From NCBI GenBank assembly GCA_948146395.1, contig OX411543.1, positions 61,498,176 to 61,562,175 of the forward strand: a DNA stretch of 64,000 bases, written 5' to 3'. The position numbers were made by a program, and so were the translations under genes. The stretch comes from Fragum whitleyi (Eukaryota; Mollusca; Bivalvia; Cardiida; Cardiidae). The notes below the pieces were generated by a model, which was not told the DNA's origin, ran no database searches, and saw only the letters and a program-made list of their open reading frames with translations. This document shows positions 21,991 to 35,340 of this stretch, piece after piece; position 1 is the first letter of the stretch; each line of letters opens with the position of its first letter.

Positions 21991-24170
21991 CAGTCAACTC
22001 GTTCCTCATACAACTCGTTCCTCAGTCAACTCGTAGCGATTTTGGTCAACTCGTTCCCCAGAAATAGTCAACTCCTTCCCCAATCGATTTTTCCTCGGTC
22101 AACTCGTTTCCCCCCAAATTAAAGTATTTTTTCCTCTAAGGATTTCTATCCCCCTTTTTGTTTGAAGGCATTATGAATATTCAAAATAATTATTTCAATT
22201 CTATTTATGAAAATATTTTTTTTAAAAGATATGTAATGCCATCCCTTTAACCTAAAATGAGGAAACCGATTTTTACCCGAAAAATTGAATAGAAATCAAA
22301 ATATAACACATTTTACAAAAAAAGGATAATACAAAGAATGGTGAAGAACAAGAAAAAAAATGGGGAATCGAAGAAAAAAAGCATTATTGATGTTGTTATA
22401 TTTATATTTTTCATAATTCAGAACTTTTGAATAGCCGTCAAGAACTAAGAAATATGCCTATAATAAAGTTTTTTTTTTTAAAATTATCGTTTTGAAATTA
22501 AATCGCATTTCAAAACTGTAATCTATCAAAATATAAAGACAAAATTTCTTTTTTATTTTAGTTTTCATTGAATTTAACAAAAGGAGTGCGTTTATGGGTC
22601 GGTCTAAATCGCAGTCAGCATCGTGATAACAGCTTGTCATACATTACTTCAGACATGCATCCCGTGAAAAATTCACATGCTCAAAGATTAGCCATTCTCG
22701 CTCTGTGTCATTATGTTGCCTAAATATTCTCTAGAGTGTATGAATAAATTCTAAGTAACGTTTGAACTATAATAATAATGAATAAAAGAAGTAATTCCTA
22801 TAATCAATGTCCTGCCTTTTTCTCTTTTCAAAATTGCTTTGCCAAATAAACGAGTCACTACATTTCATTGCAAACTGACGATAGCTGGGTAAAACAATAG
22901 GGGAAAATGAGAAATGTGTTTCAAGCGTATTGCTCCTTAATAAAAAGCAAGAGAACCAAAACACAACGTTTATCAAAAAAAAATAGATCATTGTTCAATT
23001 AAGACCAAAGTGCACTTAAGATATTATCTGCCACATTTTTAGCTACGTCGAGTATACATTTCTATCATCTTTATAAAACATCCACAAATAGCAAATAAGG
23101 AGGAAATGGGAATATACGGTTTGTCTATTTCCCATATTCTATCATCAACATCAGACGGGTGAACGTGGTTTGTATATTGAAGGCTCTTTCAAGAAATATT
23201 TGCATGGTTGATTAGTAGACTGCATTTGAGGGTTGTCGTTTGCCGGTAGCACGAGAGTATACAGAAAATCAATAAAGGTGTGAAATCAATAAAAGATGTT
23301 GAACACGCTTTTTCACTAATTTAAAGAGCATTGGAGTAATCTTGATAAGTCCAAGACCGTGATTCCTTTACATTAGACGTCCGCATCCACACGATTTTCA
23401 TGTCAAAACCTTTTTTGAAATATATTCAAAAGAGGTTTCAGTTGATCATGCTCCTCAATACTAAACGGAAATCTTGAAAAGAAACTACTTTCCTTAAGTT
23501 TTGCAAGTCATAAGAAAAAATGTTAAATGAGAACTTACTAAATTACAATTTAATCAAAGCAATGGTGTAATCGTTACAAGCATAAAGAGACACAAGGGTA
23601 ATTCACTACCGAGCAGAGGACTGACAAACGTCGCTGACGTAAAACTACTAGAACGTTTCTTAAACATAATATTTTTCTGTGTTTCAACATTTTTCCTTTA
23701 TTTTTATTTTTTTTTTCATTTATCCCTCTGTCAGAAAGTACCTCGGCAGGTCTTATTCGTGGATATTTTTACCGTGATAAGCCATTCTCCCTGTGTCTTA
23801 ATGTTTAAATTCAAGCATATGGTTTACCACAATCCATGCAAAGTTGTAGAAAATTTCCTAATATTCAAAATTAATAAAACAGAAACATTCATGAAATGAC
23901 CTTATAATTATGGTAATCTTGGAATTGGACTTTCATATTTTCTTAGCCGGAAAATGAATATTCTAGTAGTTTTAAAAGGGGTCAATAAATCGCAAGATGA
24001 CAATCTTCAATATTGACAAGATAAACATTGCATTAACATATCATTCCAAACAATATCATAAGAACAAATCCGGTGAAATATCGGTCAGAAAATACGATGA
24101 TTATTGAGGGCACGAGTTGACCGAGAAAAAATCGATTGGGGAACGAGTTGACTGAGGAACGAGTTGACTG
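21991..24170. mobile_element. 2.2-kb DNA element with TIRs made of GTCAACTCGTTCC motifs
   Basis: The left TIR (21991 to about 22115) carries five to six copies of GTCAACTCGTTCC-type words and ccaatcgatttttcctcggtc. The right TIR (24110-24170) is the inverse of a shorter version with three copies and the same atcgatt core. The interior is AT-rich, with no frame I recognise as a transposase. Target duplication is unclear, so the exact ends are approximate. Confidence 0.7.
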
Positions 24171-24395
24171 TAAGCCGTGTTCAATGGGTGTTGCTGTGAT
24201 CGCCCATTGGCCGCCTGTTAACCATTCTGCTTACTGAAATCTCAAGCTCTAAAACGGTGAACAGAATTTAACCAAACTTTACAAATATGTGAAATACTAC
24301 TTGCCTTCTAGATTTAGAAAACTGGAATATAGATTCTAGAATGCTCTTAAATGCTAAAAAAATGTTCTAAGCAGAAATTATCTTACTGGTTTATA

Positions 24396-24462
24396 GTCAA
24401 AACGGCCCAAAGTCAAAACGGCCCAGAGTCAAAACGGCCCGTAATTTGGTCAAAACGGCCCA
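24396..24462 (+). repeat. four copies of GTCAAAACGGCCC
   Basis: Iterated 13-mers separated by 2-8 nt, in the same style as the TIR words of the two preceding elements. No inverted partner was found nearby, so this may be one TIR of a truncated element. Confidence 0.75.
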
Positions 24463-24469
24463 ATCCAAT

Positions 24470-25380
24470 TTTATAAAACCATTTTAGCCTTCGTGAAGCT
24501 AAAGCTTATATTCATGTATAGTATAACTATGTACATGATGTAAGTAAACATGGTTGACATTGTTTAAGAAAGGTAAATGATGGCTTCAACGAGGCAGAAA
24601 AGATCCATTACCCTTTTGTGAAACGGATTGGATTAGGTGTGAAATAACAATCACATGTATAGTCATAAATTCGGTCCATTAGGATTTTACCTTGTGGCCG
24701 GCCGTTACCGGCAAATAGCATGGAGGCAGTGGCAATAAATCTGACTAGTTACTTGTTGATAGTATTTAATGGCTTTTCTCCCGTTGGACTGTTATTCTTG
24801 GTCAGCTTAATAGTTAATTAGTTCCTTGTGGATATTGCAGATAATGCTGAGAAAATGTTCACTCAGTTTAGTGATTCTTATTTTCGTATTTGAATATTAC
24901 AATTTAAATAGATATACATATATAATGTATCTAAAAAGATGGTTTTTAGGTGGGACATGGTCATCTAAAATATAAACCTTTGTTTTCTTTTTTTATTTAG
25001 TCAAACAAAATAATTCAAGCTTTTACCGAAAAAACCCTATAACCTAAGTCCAACCACGTTTCGCCTCTGATGGCAGGCGATTACGATTTTGTCAGGTATC
25101 GGAAAGCATAAATGTATCACTGACAAGACTCGGTATCAAACCACATGCAATTGTTTCATAACACAATTTTTGTAATATTTATAATCACATTTATGTTTCA
25201 TATAATAACATAGAAGACAAAATCGGATTATGAAGCCATCCGCTTTGGACGGAACAACTTTCACTTTTAACAAGATTGAATCAGCTTTGGACAGAACAAT
25301 TTTCACTGCGTTATTTGTAATGTTCATTCTACCTCAATATATATTCATTGAACATAAAATAGATACATAACAATAGAAAT
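24470..25380. other. stretch without a gene
   Basis: AT-rich. The phrase ccgctttggacggaacaac/cagctttggacagaacaat occurs twice (about 25240 and 25272). No coding or element structure recognised. Confidence 0.4.
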
Positions 25381-25384
25381 TAAA

Positions 25385-25756
25385 AGCATAGGTCGCTTGG
25401 TTCTTGAGTTAGAGTCCGGAAACGAAAATTGAACAAAAATGACTGTGCCCTTTACCTTTGACCTATGTGACCATAAAAGAAAAGGACACTTTCTTGGATT
25501 ATAAGCAACATTTGCATAAAGTGTCATGATTCTATGTCGCTTGGTCCTTGAGTTAGTGTCCGGAAACGAAATTTGAACAAAAAATGACTGTGACCTTTGC
25601 CTTTGACCTTTGTGACCCAAAAAAGGGCACTTCCTTGGGTCATAAGCAACATTCGTATAAAGTTTCATGATTGTAGGTCACTTGGTTCTTGAGTTAGAGT
25701 CCGGAAACAAAAAGGTCTACGGACGGGCGGACGGACAGGCGGACGGATGGACAAGA
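25385..25756 (+). mobile_element. pearl-like element, family F, two and a half core units
   Basis: Units of about 141-146 bp share cttggttcttgagttagag and gtccggaaacgaaa. They end in a (ggacgg)-type microsatellite (25716-25752). Antisense frames across it repeat the unit and are not genes. The 5' end is not defined. Confidence 0.65.
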
Positions 25757-26572
25757 GGTTATAAGATAAATATAATACTTATTTAGTGTAATGTATGAAA
25801 AAATATCGAGCCTCGACAATGATAAATTCTCCCAACCTCATTAGATATTTTTTCTCATACAAAACACTAAGTACGTATTATGTACGTATTATATATATAA
25901 AGCAACTGTAACCGAGCGATGGCAATCCCAGGCAGTGCTCTTGTTTCCGTTGACAACTGTGATCTGTTAATTTCTCACATGAATACTATTGCTGTAACAT
26001 GTAGTACGATTGTCATTGAGCTGGGCTGCCCTATATAACGTGTTGAGAATATTGGCTTAACAATAAAAAAATCAAAGGCCTGAAGGTCCTGAAAGTCGCC
26101 ATGAGGATGATACCATGATATTTTGGAACTTTGGTTATTTGTGATCAATAACTCAGATTTGAGACAAGAATAACCCGACAGTATTGTTTACAGGCAAACA
26201 GATAATAAGAGATCACAATAGCTCACCCACAAGCACTTACTGATCTTAAAACAGCTGAATTACAAGCTCCTTTTGTTCAGGTTGCTGTTCAATTTCAGAT
26301 GCTAAGCCTTTTCTATCAATTCAAGGGTTCTGTTTGGCAGATTCTAAGCAGAATCTGACTGATCGAATGTAGTTTTACAGCACTTTTAACACTATGTCAT
26401 ATTGTGATGGATGTAACACCTGCACATCGATTTCCCACCACTATTACCACATCCTCACTGAGCATCCAGTGTTTTATTGCACTAAGGTTTAGGATTATCA
26501 ACAATTAACCTAACGGCGAAATATTGGGGTGATACAATTTGAAAAGAGTTGCAGACGACAAAATACATTATA
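25757..26572. other. stretch without recognised features
   Basis: No gene or known repeat seen. The text near 25740-25880 (ataatact...tatgaaaaaatatc...tcgacaat...aattctcccaacctc) resembles that at about 4495-4650, indicating a shared unclassified repeat. Confidence 0.4.
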
Positions 26573-26576
26573 TTAA

Positions 26577-27070
26577 CCCTTTCCCAAACAACAACATTTA
26601 AGGGTAGTCCACTTCAAAATCTGCTGCAGAAAGCAAAACAAAAGTTAATACAAGTGTAATGGATGTACGATATAGCTCAGAAAATATTGAGATACAAGAG
26701 CTGTCACTGCAAGATGACAATGCCCCCGACACCGCTTTGATCGTCATAAGGTCAAGGTCATCCAGGGGTCAAGGTCATCAAAGTATGTGCCTTCAAAACG
26801 GTAATGTGCCAAGGAATGTTGTACTAAAATATGCAGTGAATATGTTTGGTAATAAGGAAGTTATGGCCAATGTTAAAGTTTTTTGGCATTGCTAAAGTTT
26901 TTGGGCGGAATGACGGACAGACAGACGGACAAGTCAAAAACTATATGCCTCCTTTTCGGGGGTATAAAAAGGAGAAAATGCTGATTATCAGCATTTTCTT
27001 CTTTTGTCTCAATGTTTTCCCAAGCTATTTCATAAATAGACGTCAAAACCCGGTCTTGTTTGGGAAAGGG
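26577..27070. mobile_element. piggyBac-type MITE, second family, with nested insertion
   Basis: Ends CCCTTTCCCAAACAA and TTGTTTGGGAAAGGG are exact inverted repeats, flanked by TTAA (26573-26576 and 27071-27074). About 217 bp belongs to the MITE; the rest is the Helitron-like element at 26693-26969. Confidence 0.85.
26693..26969 (+). mobile_element. short Helitron-like element, family G
   Basis: Starts acaagagctgtcactgcaag; atgcccccgacacc lies near position 28. It ends with a short gacggacagacagacgg run, then ctatatgcctcc-ttttc-gggggtataaaaa. The 5' atgcccccga is inverted at the 3' hairpin arm. Same family as the insertion at 33881-34062. Nested in a piggyBac-type MITE. Confidence 0.8.
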
Positions 27071-27074
27071 TTAA

Positions 27075-28328
27075 AAGGAGACAATATGTATGCTACACCA
27101 CACTCAAATTTTGTCATTACGGCTGCCGTATTTTTTGAAATAAAAAAACAAAACAAAAAAAAAAACCGAGCTTATCACTTCAGTTCAAAACGAAAGTAAA
27201 ACCTAGCTGACTTATTTGACATCGATGTTCAGAATTTAATTCCGTTCGCAAATAGCACTCTTAAATTCTTATTAACAATATCTTTACTTAACCGGTTCAA
27301 TGTTAACCGATATCGTGTAGAATTGAAAAAGTTGTGTACTGGATTATCAAAATCGTAGTATCATAAAAGCGGATACAAAATATCCTTGTGGTATGGGTTT
27401 TCGTCCTAATAACGATTTTTCATAAGCATATTTATCAAAACTTTTGTCAACAGATAAATTCCGCATAAATGTTCAAAAAATAACCTTTTTATATGATATC
27501 CACATTTTTAAATTCAAATAGACGAAGTTTGACAGGTTCTTATTCTGTTTGAATTTTGTTAGGATTTTTGTTTGTGAAAATTAGCGTCTACGTCTAGGTT
27601 TTCTTCCTATTTAAATAATAACCAAATGATGAAGAAGAACACAATGATAAACTGTCTAAATAAGCTACTTTTTGAAATTAGATTTCTGATCTCATTGTCT
27701 ATCTAGATTTTTCTTTGTTTAGACACTAAACAAGTTTATACTTACAAATTGGCAGTTCCATATTCCTGGACTAGAAATTCTGCTTATCATACAGTTCATT
27801 CGCAAATTCACTTTATCAGATGGTGATATTTTGCATTTCCTTATTTTTTCAAATTGTAAATCTCATTAAAACAAAAATATTTTAATTTCTCACAAGCTTG
27901 AGAAGTCAAATATTTAAAAAGTTAAAATATTCTTGCTATAAAAAATTGCTTAACTTCATCTACTTAGAAAAAATCTAGTGGAAAAATATAAGAAGCATGC
28001 CATTTTCAAACAGAAAATTAAACTGTTTTTACTGGCAGCAACCTTATAACAGAACCATGACATTGAAACTTTTAGGCTAAATCACAAGATGAAATGGCTT
28101 GAGATTATATGGCCTTTCTATCTTTTTCCATACTGAAAGTTTACAAAACTAATAAAAGTGACTTAAGAAAAATACATGAAAAAGTAGGTGCTAATGTTCA
28201 AGTAACATTTAAGTTATTTAAATTTATCTTGAACATATTTGGTAACTAAAATTTAGTAGCTATGATTTAAAATTAAAGTTTGATACCTAAAATGATATAT
28301 AAATAAAACACATTCACTTAAAATAGAT
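27075..28328. other. stretch without recognised features
   Basis: Strongly AT-rich. No frame, repeat family or hairpin stands out. Confidence 0.5.
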
Positions 28329-29288
28329 AACAAGATTGCCATCGTCACAAAATACGCCGCCACTTTGCTGCTGTTTCACAAAAATAATTTTAGACACTAC
28401 TTATTTTGACAGAACCAAATTGAAAATGACAAAGTTTCATTTAAATCAAGACAAAAAGTAAGGAGGAGTTGCCTTCACAAGGCTGCAATTTCAATAAGCC
28501 CCAGGCACTAAGTTTTAAGGGGGCATAATTCAGTGAAATAAATGTGCCATAAAATCCTTGATCCATGTACATCTACAAATTATGGTGATGACATTGACCA
28601 AGTTTCATTTAAATAAGGACAAAAAGTAAGGAGGAGTTGTGTTCAAAAGGCTGCAATTTCAATAAGCCCTAAATACTAAGTTTTAAGGGGGCATAATTTA
28701 GGGGAAAATTAATGAACCATAAAATCCTTACTTCATGCTCATCTACCAATTTCGGTTATAACATCCAGCAAGTTTCATTTAGATCCAGCCAGAAACTTAG
28801 GAAGAGTTGCATTCACAAGGCTGCACTTTCAATAAGCCCCAGACTAAATTTTTAGGGGGTATAACTGAGGCAATAAGCCCCAGAGACTAAGTTTTTAAGG
28901 GGCATTACTCAGGCAAAAATCAACGAACCATAAAATCCTTCCTTCATGCACATCTACCAATTGAGGTGACTACATTGACCAAGTTTCAAGAAGATCCAGC
29001 CAGAAACTTAGGAGGAGTTGCGTTGACAAGAAAAGTGGACCCAGAGACTAAGTTATCAAGGGGCATAACTCAGGCAAAAATCTACGAACCATAAAATCCT
29101 TCCTTCATGCACATCTACAAATTGAGGTGATAACATTGACCAAGTTTCAAGAAGATCCAGCCAGAACTTTAGGAGGAGTTGCGTTGACAAGAAAAGTGGA
29201 CGGACGTACGGACGGACGGATGGATGGACGGACGGACAGACGGAGAAGATGACGCCAATATACGTCCCCCTCCGGCGGCGTATAAAAA
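28329..29288 (+). mobile_element. pearl/Helitron-like element, family A, complete copy
   Basis: The 5' end aacaagattgccatcgtcac has tacgccgcc at 28353. About five core units of 155-161 bp follow, then a (ggac)n run (29200-29240), then atacgtccccctccggcggcg and TATAAAAA. The 5' tacgccgcc and 3' ggcggcgta are exact inverted repeats. This copy shows the 5' end missing from the element at position 1. Confidence 0.85.
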
Positions 29289-29289
29289 T

Positions 29290-30360
29290 TAAAAAAAGGT
29301 CGAAAACATATGACGGTCGAAAACATATACCACTACGATAAAATTAGGTCAATACAATGGAAGCCCTCGGCTTAAGCACTATCAGAATTTTTTTCTTATA
29401 TACATAAATTGCCCACGCACTAATTAATTCATCAAATACATTGAACGAATATTTGTGTGGAAGTGAAATACAAAGCGGTACCGTTTTTGTTTACATGTAT
29501 TAATCTGGGGCGTCTATCTTACGGCCTACGGCTTGAGAATCGCTAGAAAGATGTTTTTGAAAGGCTAAATCAATGATGTGGATGGACGTTTTCCGTTAAA
29601 TTCAACGTAAATTGATGAATAAATAAAAACAGACGGACAAGCCAAAACAATTTGTCTGCTCACCTAGTAATTTTAAACGTGCAATACAAAGATCGATGAT
29701 TTTCCTGACAATAAAATTAGTAGAATCCTCGGCGTACTAATTATGCAACTCAAATTTACTTTTGACATCAAGATATCCATTATGAACTTTTCATAAGATT
29801 GTGTTTATCTTCAAAAGGAAAAATATAAGTCAAAGTATTACACTTAACAAACAAAATAGCTGCTTTTTAAAACTGGCCGCACTACTTTTTGGTGTCATTG
29901 GGTCCGGTGCAAAGAGATAGAGTAAATTCCAGAAAAAAAGTAGTTCTTTGCCTAAACCAGTATACAGACACCCTGTACACTATCACCATATACACCCTTC
30001 CAGCTAATCGCAATAAGTCTGCCATTTTGACAAATGGCGACTTAAAAATGATGTTCAAAGAGGCGTCAATTCCAAAACAAACAAACAAACAAGAAAAGAA
30101 GGGCTCCAAACGTTTAGTCATTCATCGAACCAGATTTGAAACGCTATTTTTCTTTGGTTGCGAAATATAGCAAAAGCAATTAAATACAATGTATATGAAA
30201 TAATTAAAGAAGTTATTCAAAATTTCAATACAGGTACATTGTACTTTAAAAATGCTAATTAAAAAGTGTTTTAAAGGCGCATTGGCTTTAGAAAATTGCG
30301 GCAGAAATCAAAAGTATTAACTAAAATTTGACAGATAAAAATTTATATTTTGCAAAAACA
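29290..30360. other. stretch without recognised features
   Basis: No gene supported. Overlapping open frames at about 29882-30170 on both strands show no recognisable domain. Confidence 0.4.
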
Positions 30361-30365
30361 ATTCG

Positions 30366-30597
<232 letters not shown>

Positions 30598-31228
30598 TCT
30601 ATCTCTTGACCACCGACACCAAAAACACAATGAACGAGAGAAAAAACAACAACATTTTTTTTTGAAATATCACAGAGAGTACATGTATTCTACACGCTAG
30701 TGAACCGTATAGTGGAAAAAATAAGTAAACACACTAAAGAAACAAGAGCTTCGCAGAGCGGCGCATATACGCCCGATGGGGCTTGTCAGTAACCTTGGCT
30801 TGTCAGTAACATGAGCTTGAATGATAGCTAAAATATTTCAAACAGACAGACAGACAACTGGTGCCATAACATAGTATGACCTTTTGAGTGTAAATTGAAA
30901 ATGATTTTATGCACAACTATATGCCAAACAGTTATTTTGCAAGTTTCAGTTCATTCCAATTCAAAGTGTGAAGAGTTGCTCACAAAAGAAACATAGTGAA
31001 TTTCAATCAATTCAAGGGCAGATAATACAAGAAAGACCCAAGCTTTTTGAATTACTGAAGTCTTATGCTTAACCAAATATCAGGGTTACATTATGGCAAG
31101 ATTCATTTCAATCCAATTAAATTTGTAGGAGTTGTGCACACACACGCACCAAAAAAATCTGTTAATTTAAAATATTTTGTGAAGTAAAGGGCAGATAAAT
31201 CTGGAACTACTTTAAATATGAAAATATA

Positions 31229-32235
31229 CGAGGGTGAATAAAAAATTGCGTAGACTAGCGTTGCAGAATGTTTTATTTCACAGACTTTGAAGAGAAAACT
31301 ACATTGTTATGAAATTGCGGTATTTTTCTTTTTGTCGTGTAAATTTGGGTGAAATCGAACTAGTTGGTCACCTGTAGCAACCATTCTAAAATATGTAGTC
31401 ATTCGGTACCGGCGCACGGTAACGACATCAATATGACGCTATGGTATTGATAAGTCCCGTCGAAAGTCAGCACTTTTCAAAATACTCAACTCAATAATAA
31501 ACACATTTTCTGCATCGCCTATCCATTGGATTAGTACTATTTTCATATTCATCTGATCCAAAATGACGAACTTAAATCTGTAATGTGTCTAAACGATACT
31601 GAACTGGTGTTGTTCTGTGACAATTACAGATCAAACGTCGAGGAAACGTTTTCCTTTCAACGAGGGGCATCCTTCAGAAACGCTCGCCATTCTCAAACAA
31701 ACCTTTTAAACCATTGAAAAAGAAGGTATCTGCTTACATTTGAAGACCTTTGAGCATATTTTACCATTTTAACCTCTTGATTAGGTTTTTCAAGGGTCCA
31801 GTAGAACTTTATTATTGTCCGGTTGTCTCGGGCTGCGCCGGTACCGTCATTTCGAAGTTCAAAATTTGACGCGTGTCCTCAGCTTACTGACTAGGACTTG
31901 GTATTTAGCAAATGGATTATGCTTGAATTTTAAATACCCTAACACATAACGTCAACACGTTAATAGGCGAAGTTTTAAAGTGTTTGGTCCAAATTGAGGG
32001 GGACAATTACGGGTATTAACACTTGGAAGTAACGTTACAAAATGGGTTGCGCCGGTGGCACCTACCAAGGTATATCAAATGTTGGATTTTTTACGTCAAA
32101 GTCATAGCAGACTCTTGTAAAATTGGTATTATGTCAACATTAAATGGTTTGAGACGTGTACAAAGTTTCATTAATTTCCGTCGGGAAATTCGAAAGTTAT
32201 AGCAAAAGACCACGTATTTTTTTTATCCACCCTCG
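31229..32235. mobile_element. Tc1/mariner-like element, 1.0 kb, TA target sites
   Basis: Ends CGAGGGTGAATAAAAA and, reverse-complemented, CGAGGGTGGATAAAAA, flanked by TA (31227-31228 and 32236-32237). The undisturbed family E copy at about 15405-15420 shows the uninterrupted site. TA duplication with these ends fits the mariner group. No transposase frame survives. Confidence 0.8.
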
Positions 32236-33589
32236 TATTTAGTCCTAAGCACAAATAGACAACCTACAGAGTCATTATGGCAAGTTTCCTTTCATTCCCA
32301 TCAAAAATGTAGGAGAAAATGAGCCGACAAGAAATTTTGTTTTTCATCAACTAAAGGGCAGATGATCCAAGATAACTCAAGAATGACTGAAACATTTTGG
32401 ATTGAAAAGTCTTATGCATCATATAGAGTAATTGTGTCTAGTTTCAGCTCATTTCAATTGATAGTTAAGGAGGAGTTGCGCACAAAATATAGTGATTTTC
32501 TTTTAATTCAAGGGCAGATAATTCAAGATTTCCCAGGAATTACTGGAGCGATTTGAATTTCAAAGGTCTTATGCACAACAAGACATCATAGAGAGTAATT
32601 GTGGATAGTTTCAGCTCATTCCCATTGATAGTTTAGGAGGAGTTGCGCACACAAAAAACAGTGATTTTGGTTATATTCAAGGGCAGATAATTCAAGATTT
32701 CTAAGGAATGACTGGAGCGATTTGAATTTCAAAGGTCTTATGCACAACAAGACATCATAGTTTTACAAGTTTATTGAAGAAACAAAAGACAAAATGTCTA
32801 TCATGTACATATACATAATAACAACAGTTGTGCAATTTCAAAAAGGTTCACAAAAGAAAATTAGCGGTCGTTATCTATTAAAAAATAATGTAGATAAATA
32901 TTGAGTTCGGAGAAAAGTTAGACTGGTTGTTCTATAACCTTACACTGGGTAACCTACCTATAATATAGTTGTTGCAGTGTTACATATAAAGATTTATCAA
33001 AGAATATCTTATATAGGATGTAAGAACATATTCTTATTATGAAATATTTTTCTATATTGTTGTTAATACTATTTCCCCTGCTATACGCGATTCTCACAAC
33101 TATAGCTTTCACATATTGTAACTTTCGCTGTTTTTAGTTAAAAATGAATTTAATAATATCCTTATCTTTTCTATTCATAGGAATGAATAGCAAAGTTAAG
33201 ACAAAAGAAAATGAAAATATCTCTATACGAGGGTACTTAAAGGAAAAATAAAAAAGTCCACGTCATTCTTTCTTGTTCGAAATTCGAAATAACAAGCGAA
33301 GAAATGTGGAGACTATGTATATTACAAAAAAAAGGTTACTCGAAATTAAGTTTGAAAGGAATCATTAGCATACTAATGATAGGGGAAATTCATTAGAATA
33401 AATAAATTATTTTATTGATAATGATAATAATAATTTTGCATTTAGTAACAGTTTAAGTATAAACAACTCTGCAATAGTGTAGTAGGTTTTGAATTTAAGT
33501 ATGGATAAATATCAGATGATATTTGTTGATGATAAAAGATTGACTAAGAGATTAAGGGTAAAGAGTTTGTTTTCTTAATTCAAAGCTTT

Positions 33590-33790
33590 TTAGGATATAA
33601 ATACCGAGAAATTCCGTTGTCTTTTTTGGTTGCATTTCAATAATTCTATAAATTTTTGCATGCTGGGTCTTGACCAATAGTACTTTTTTATATAAACCTT
33701 CCTCAAATCAATGTATAAAGGACACTCTAGAATGAAATGGTATTCGTCCTCCAGTAAATTACAAAGTCTGCATGTTCTATTTGATCTCAA
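33590..33790 (-). pseudogene. LINE 3 C-terminal zinc-finger segment
   Basis: Carries CRLC...DEYHFILECPLY, a Cys/His knuckle seen at the C-terminus of many LINE ORF2 proteins. The frame extends upstream past 33790 to about 33877 without a stop (LRLSSHKLEIETGRW), showing it continues from the RT beyond the small insertion. Confidence 0.75.
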
Positions 33791-33880
33791 AGTTAACGGT
33801 TTTGTCCATCTCCCGGTTTCAATTTCAAGTTTATGACTAGATAATCTAAGTTTTGAAATAGCGGCTCTAATTTTTTTCCG

Positions 33881-34062
33881 TTTTATTATGCCCCCGATAG
33901 GGAGGCATCATAAATTTGACTTGTCCGTCCGTCCGTCTGTCTGTCCGTCTGTCCGTCTGTCCGTCCGTCCGTCATTCCGTCCAAAAACTTTAACATTGGC
34001 CATAACTTCTAAATCAAAGCGGTGTCGGGGCATTGTCATCTTACAGTGACAGCTCTTGTTGA
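33881..34062 (-). mobile_element. Helitron-like element, family G, inside LINE 3
   Basis: On the minus strand it starts tcaacaagagctgtcactg, has atgccccgacacc about 29 nt in, a (gacg)n run and the 3' end tatcgggggcataataaaa. It is 182 bp. Removing it lets the LINE reading frame run straight on (GAA then CGG AAA), so the ends are unusually well fixed and no target duplication is left. Confidence 0.85.
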
Positions 34063-35340
34063 TTCTAAATAAGATTTGAAATCAAAAGACCGGATAGCAT
34101 TGTACGTAATTGCTCTCGATGATGTGTTCAGTTCCGCGTCCCAGTTTTGAATGTAGATATCTTTGATTCGTTGTTTAAAAATGTTTAAAAAGGCATTTAC
34201 GTTTTCGACGCCTTGATTTAGCCAAACATACGAAAACCCTGTTTTCTGTAGGAGATTTCTTACTTTAAGCGCCCAGTTATTTGTATGTGTAGGCTGTTCT
34301 ATGTCAAAAAGCATTTGATTATAAATTTTTTTAATAAATCTATTTTCATCGGATCTGGTGATTTTAAGCCAAAATTTGATGATATAAGAGAGTCTTACTT
34401 TTTTCAAAGGGAGTCGTCCTAATTCACCATAGATGAAGTTATTTGGTGTTTGAAGTTTTACGTTTAATATTTGCTTGCAGAACCTAGTGTGTACTTTTTC
34501 GATGGATTCAGCTTCTGAAAATCCCCAAACTATTCCTGCGTAATTCAGTATGGGAAAAATGAGTTTGTCAAAGAGATCTAAAATGTGGCTAATACCTATA
34601 TCTTTAAATTCAATTAAATATTGTTTGAGGGCGAAAATTGCTTTTAGTGCTTGTCCTTCCATTTTCTCAAATGTTGTGTTAAAGGAGCCCCCAGAAGAAA
34701 AAGTAATGCCAAGATACGAAAAATTCTTAACAATTTCCAATGTTTGGTTATCGTACGTGAAAAAAAGAGAATCCGGTAATTTTCCAGATTTACGGAATAC
34801 CATAACTTTAGTTTTTTTAACATTAACACTTAATTTCCATTTGTCGCAGTATGTTTTCAATATGTCTAATCCTTCTTGGAGGCCGTTTTCGGTACTGGAA
34901 AATAAAACGATATCATCTGCGTATAATAATAAGTATAATTTAAACATTTCTAAGCTTATCCCCTGAAAATCGTTTAGGGACATATATTGTTCGAGATCGT
35001 TTACATAAATAGCGAAAACAAAAGGGGACAAACAATCACCTTGGGGCGCTCCAAGGTAGCAGCTGAAGCTATCACTTAATTGGTTGTCTAATTTTATTCT
35101 TGATTTCATATTGATGTACATTGACTTAATGATTTGGAGGATTTTACCTGTCACGCCATATTGAATTAGTTTATAAAAGATATTTTCTTTAACTAATAAG
35201 TCGAAAGCTTTAGTGAAATCTATAAAGCATACATATAATTTCTTATTCTCATTGATAAATTTATTTATAAGGCCGTGAAGAACAAAGATATTGTCTGTCG
35301 TACCCATATGTTTTCTGAACCCAGCCTGGGCCTCGACATA
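34036..35340 (-). pseudogene. LINE 3 reverse transcriptase, about 430 aa, interrupted
   Basis: RT motif A (CFIDFTKAFD, about residues 27-36), motif B (APQGDCLSPF, 87-96), the catalytic YADD (129-132), KTKVMVF, and the C-terminal block with YGELGRLPL. The last eight residues before the stop come from the inserted family G element. It is closer to the LINE at 52580-57890 (which also has YGELGR) than to LINE 1 or LINE 2. Confidence 0.8.

Noticed and set aside
25345..25668. 107-aa minus-strand frame with repeated peptide segments
   Set aside because: It is an antisense translation of the 141-146 bp core repeat of a pearl-like element; the protein repeat mirrors the DNA repeat.
29882..30170. Overlapping open frames on both strands
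   Set aside because: No domain, no splice sites and no codon-use signal could be recognised; antisense overlap in both directions suggests chance.
34550..34966. 138-aa plus-strand frame
   Set aside because: Antisense shadow of the LINE 3 reverse transcriptase.
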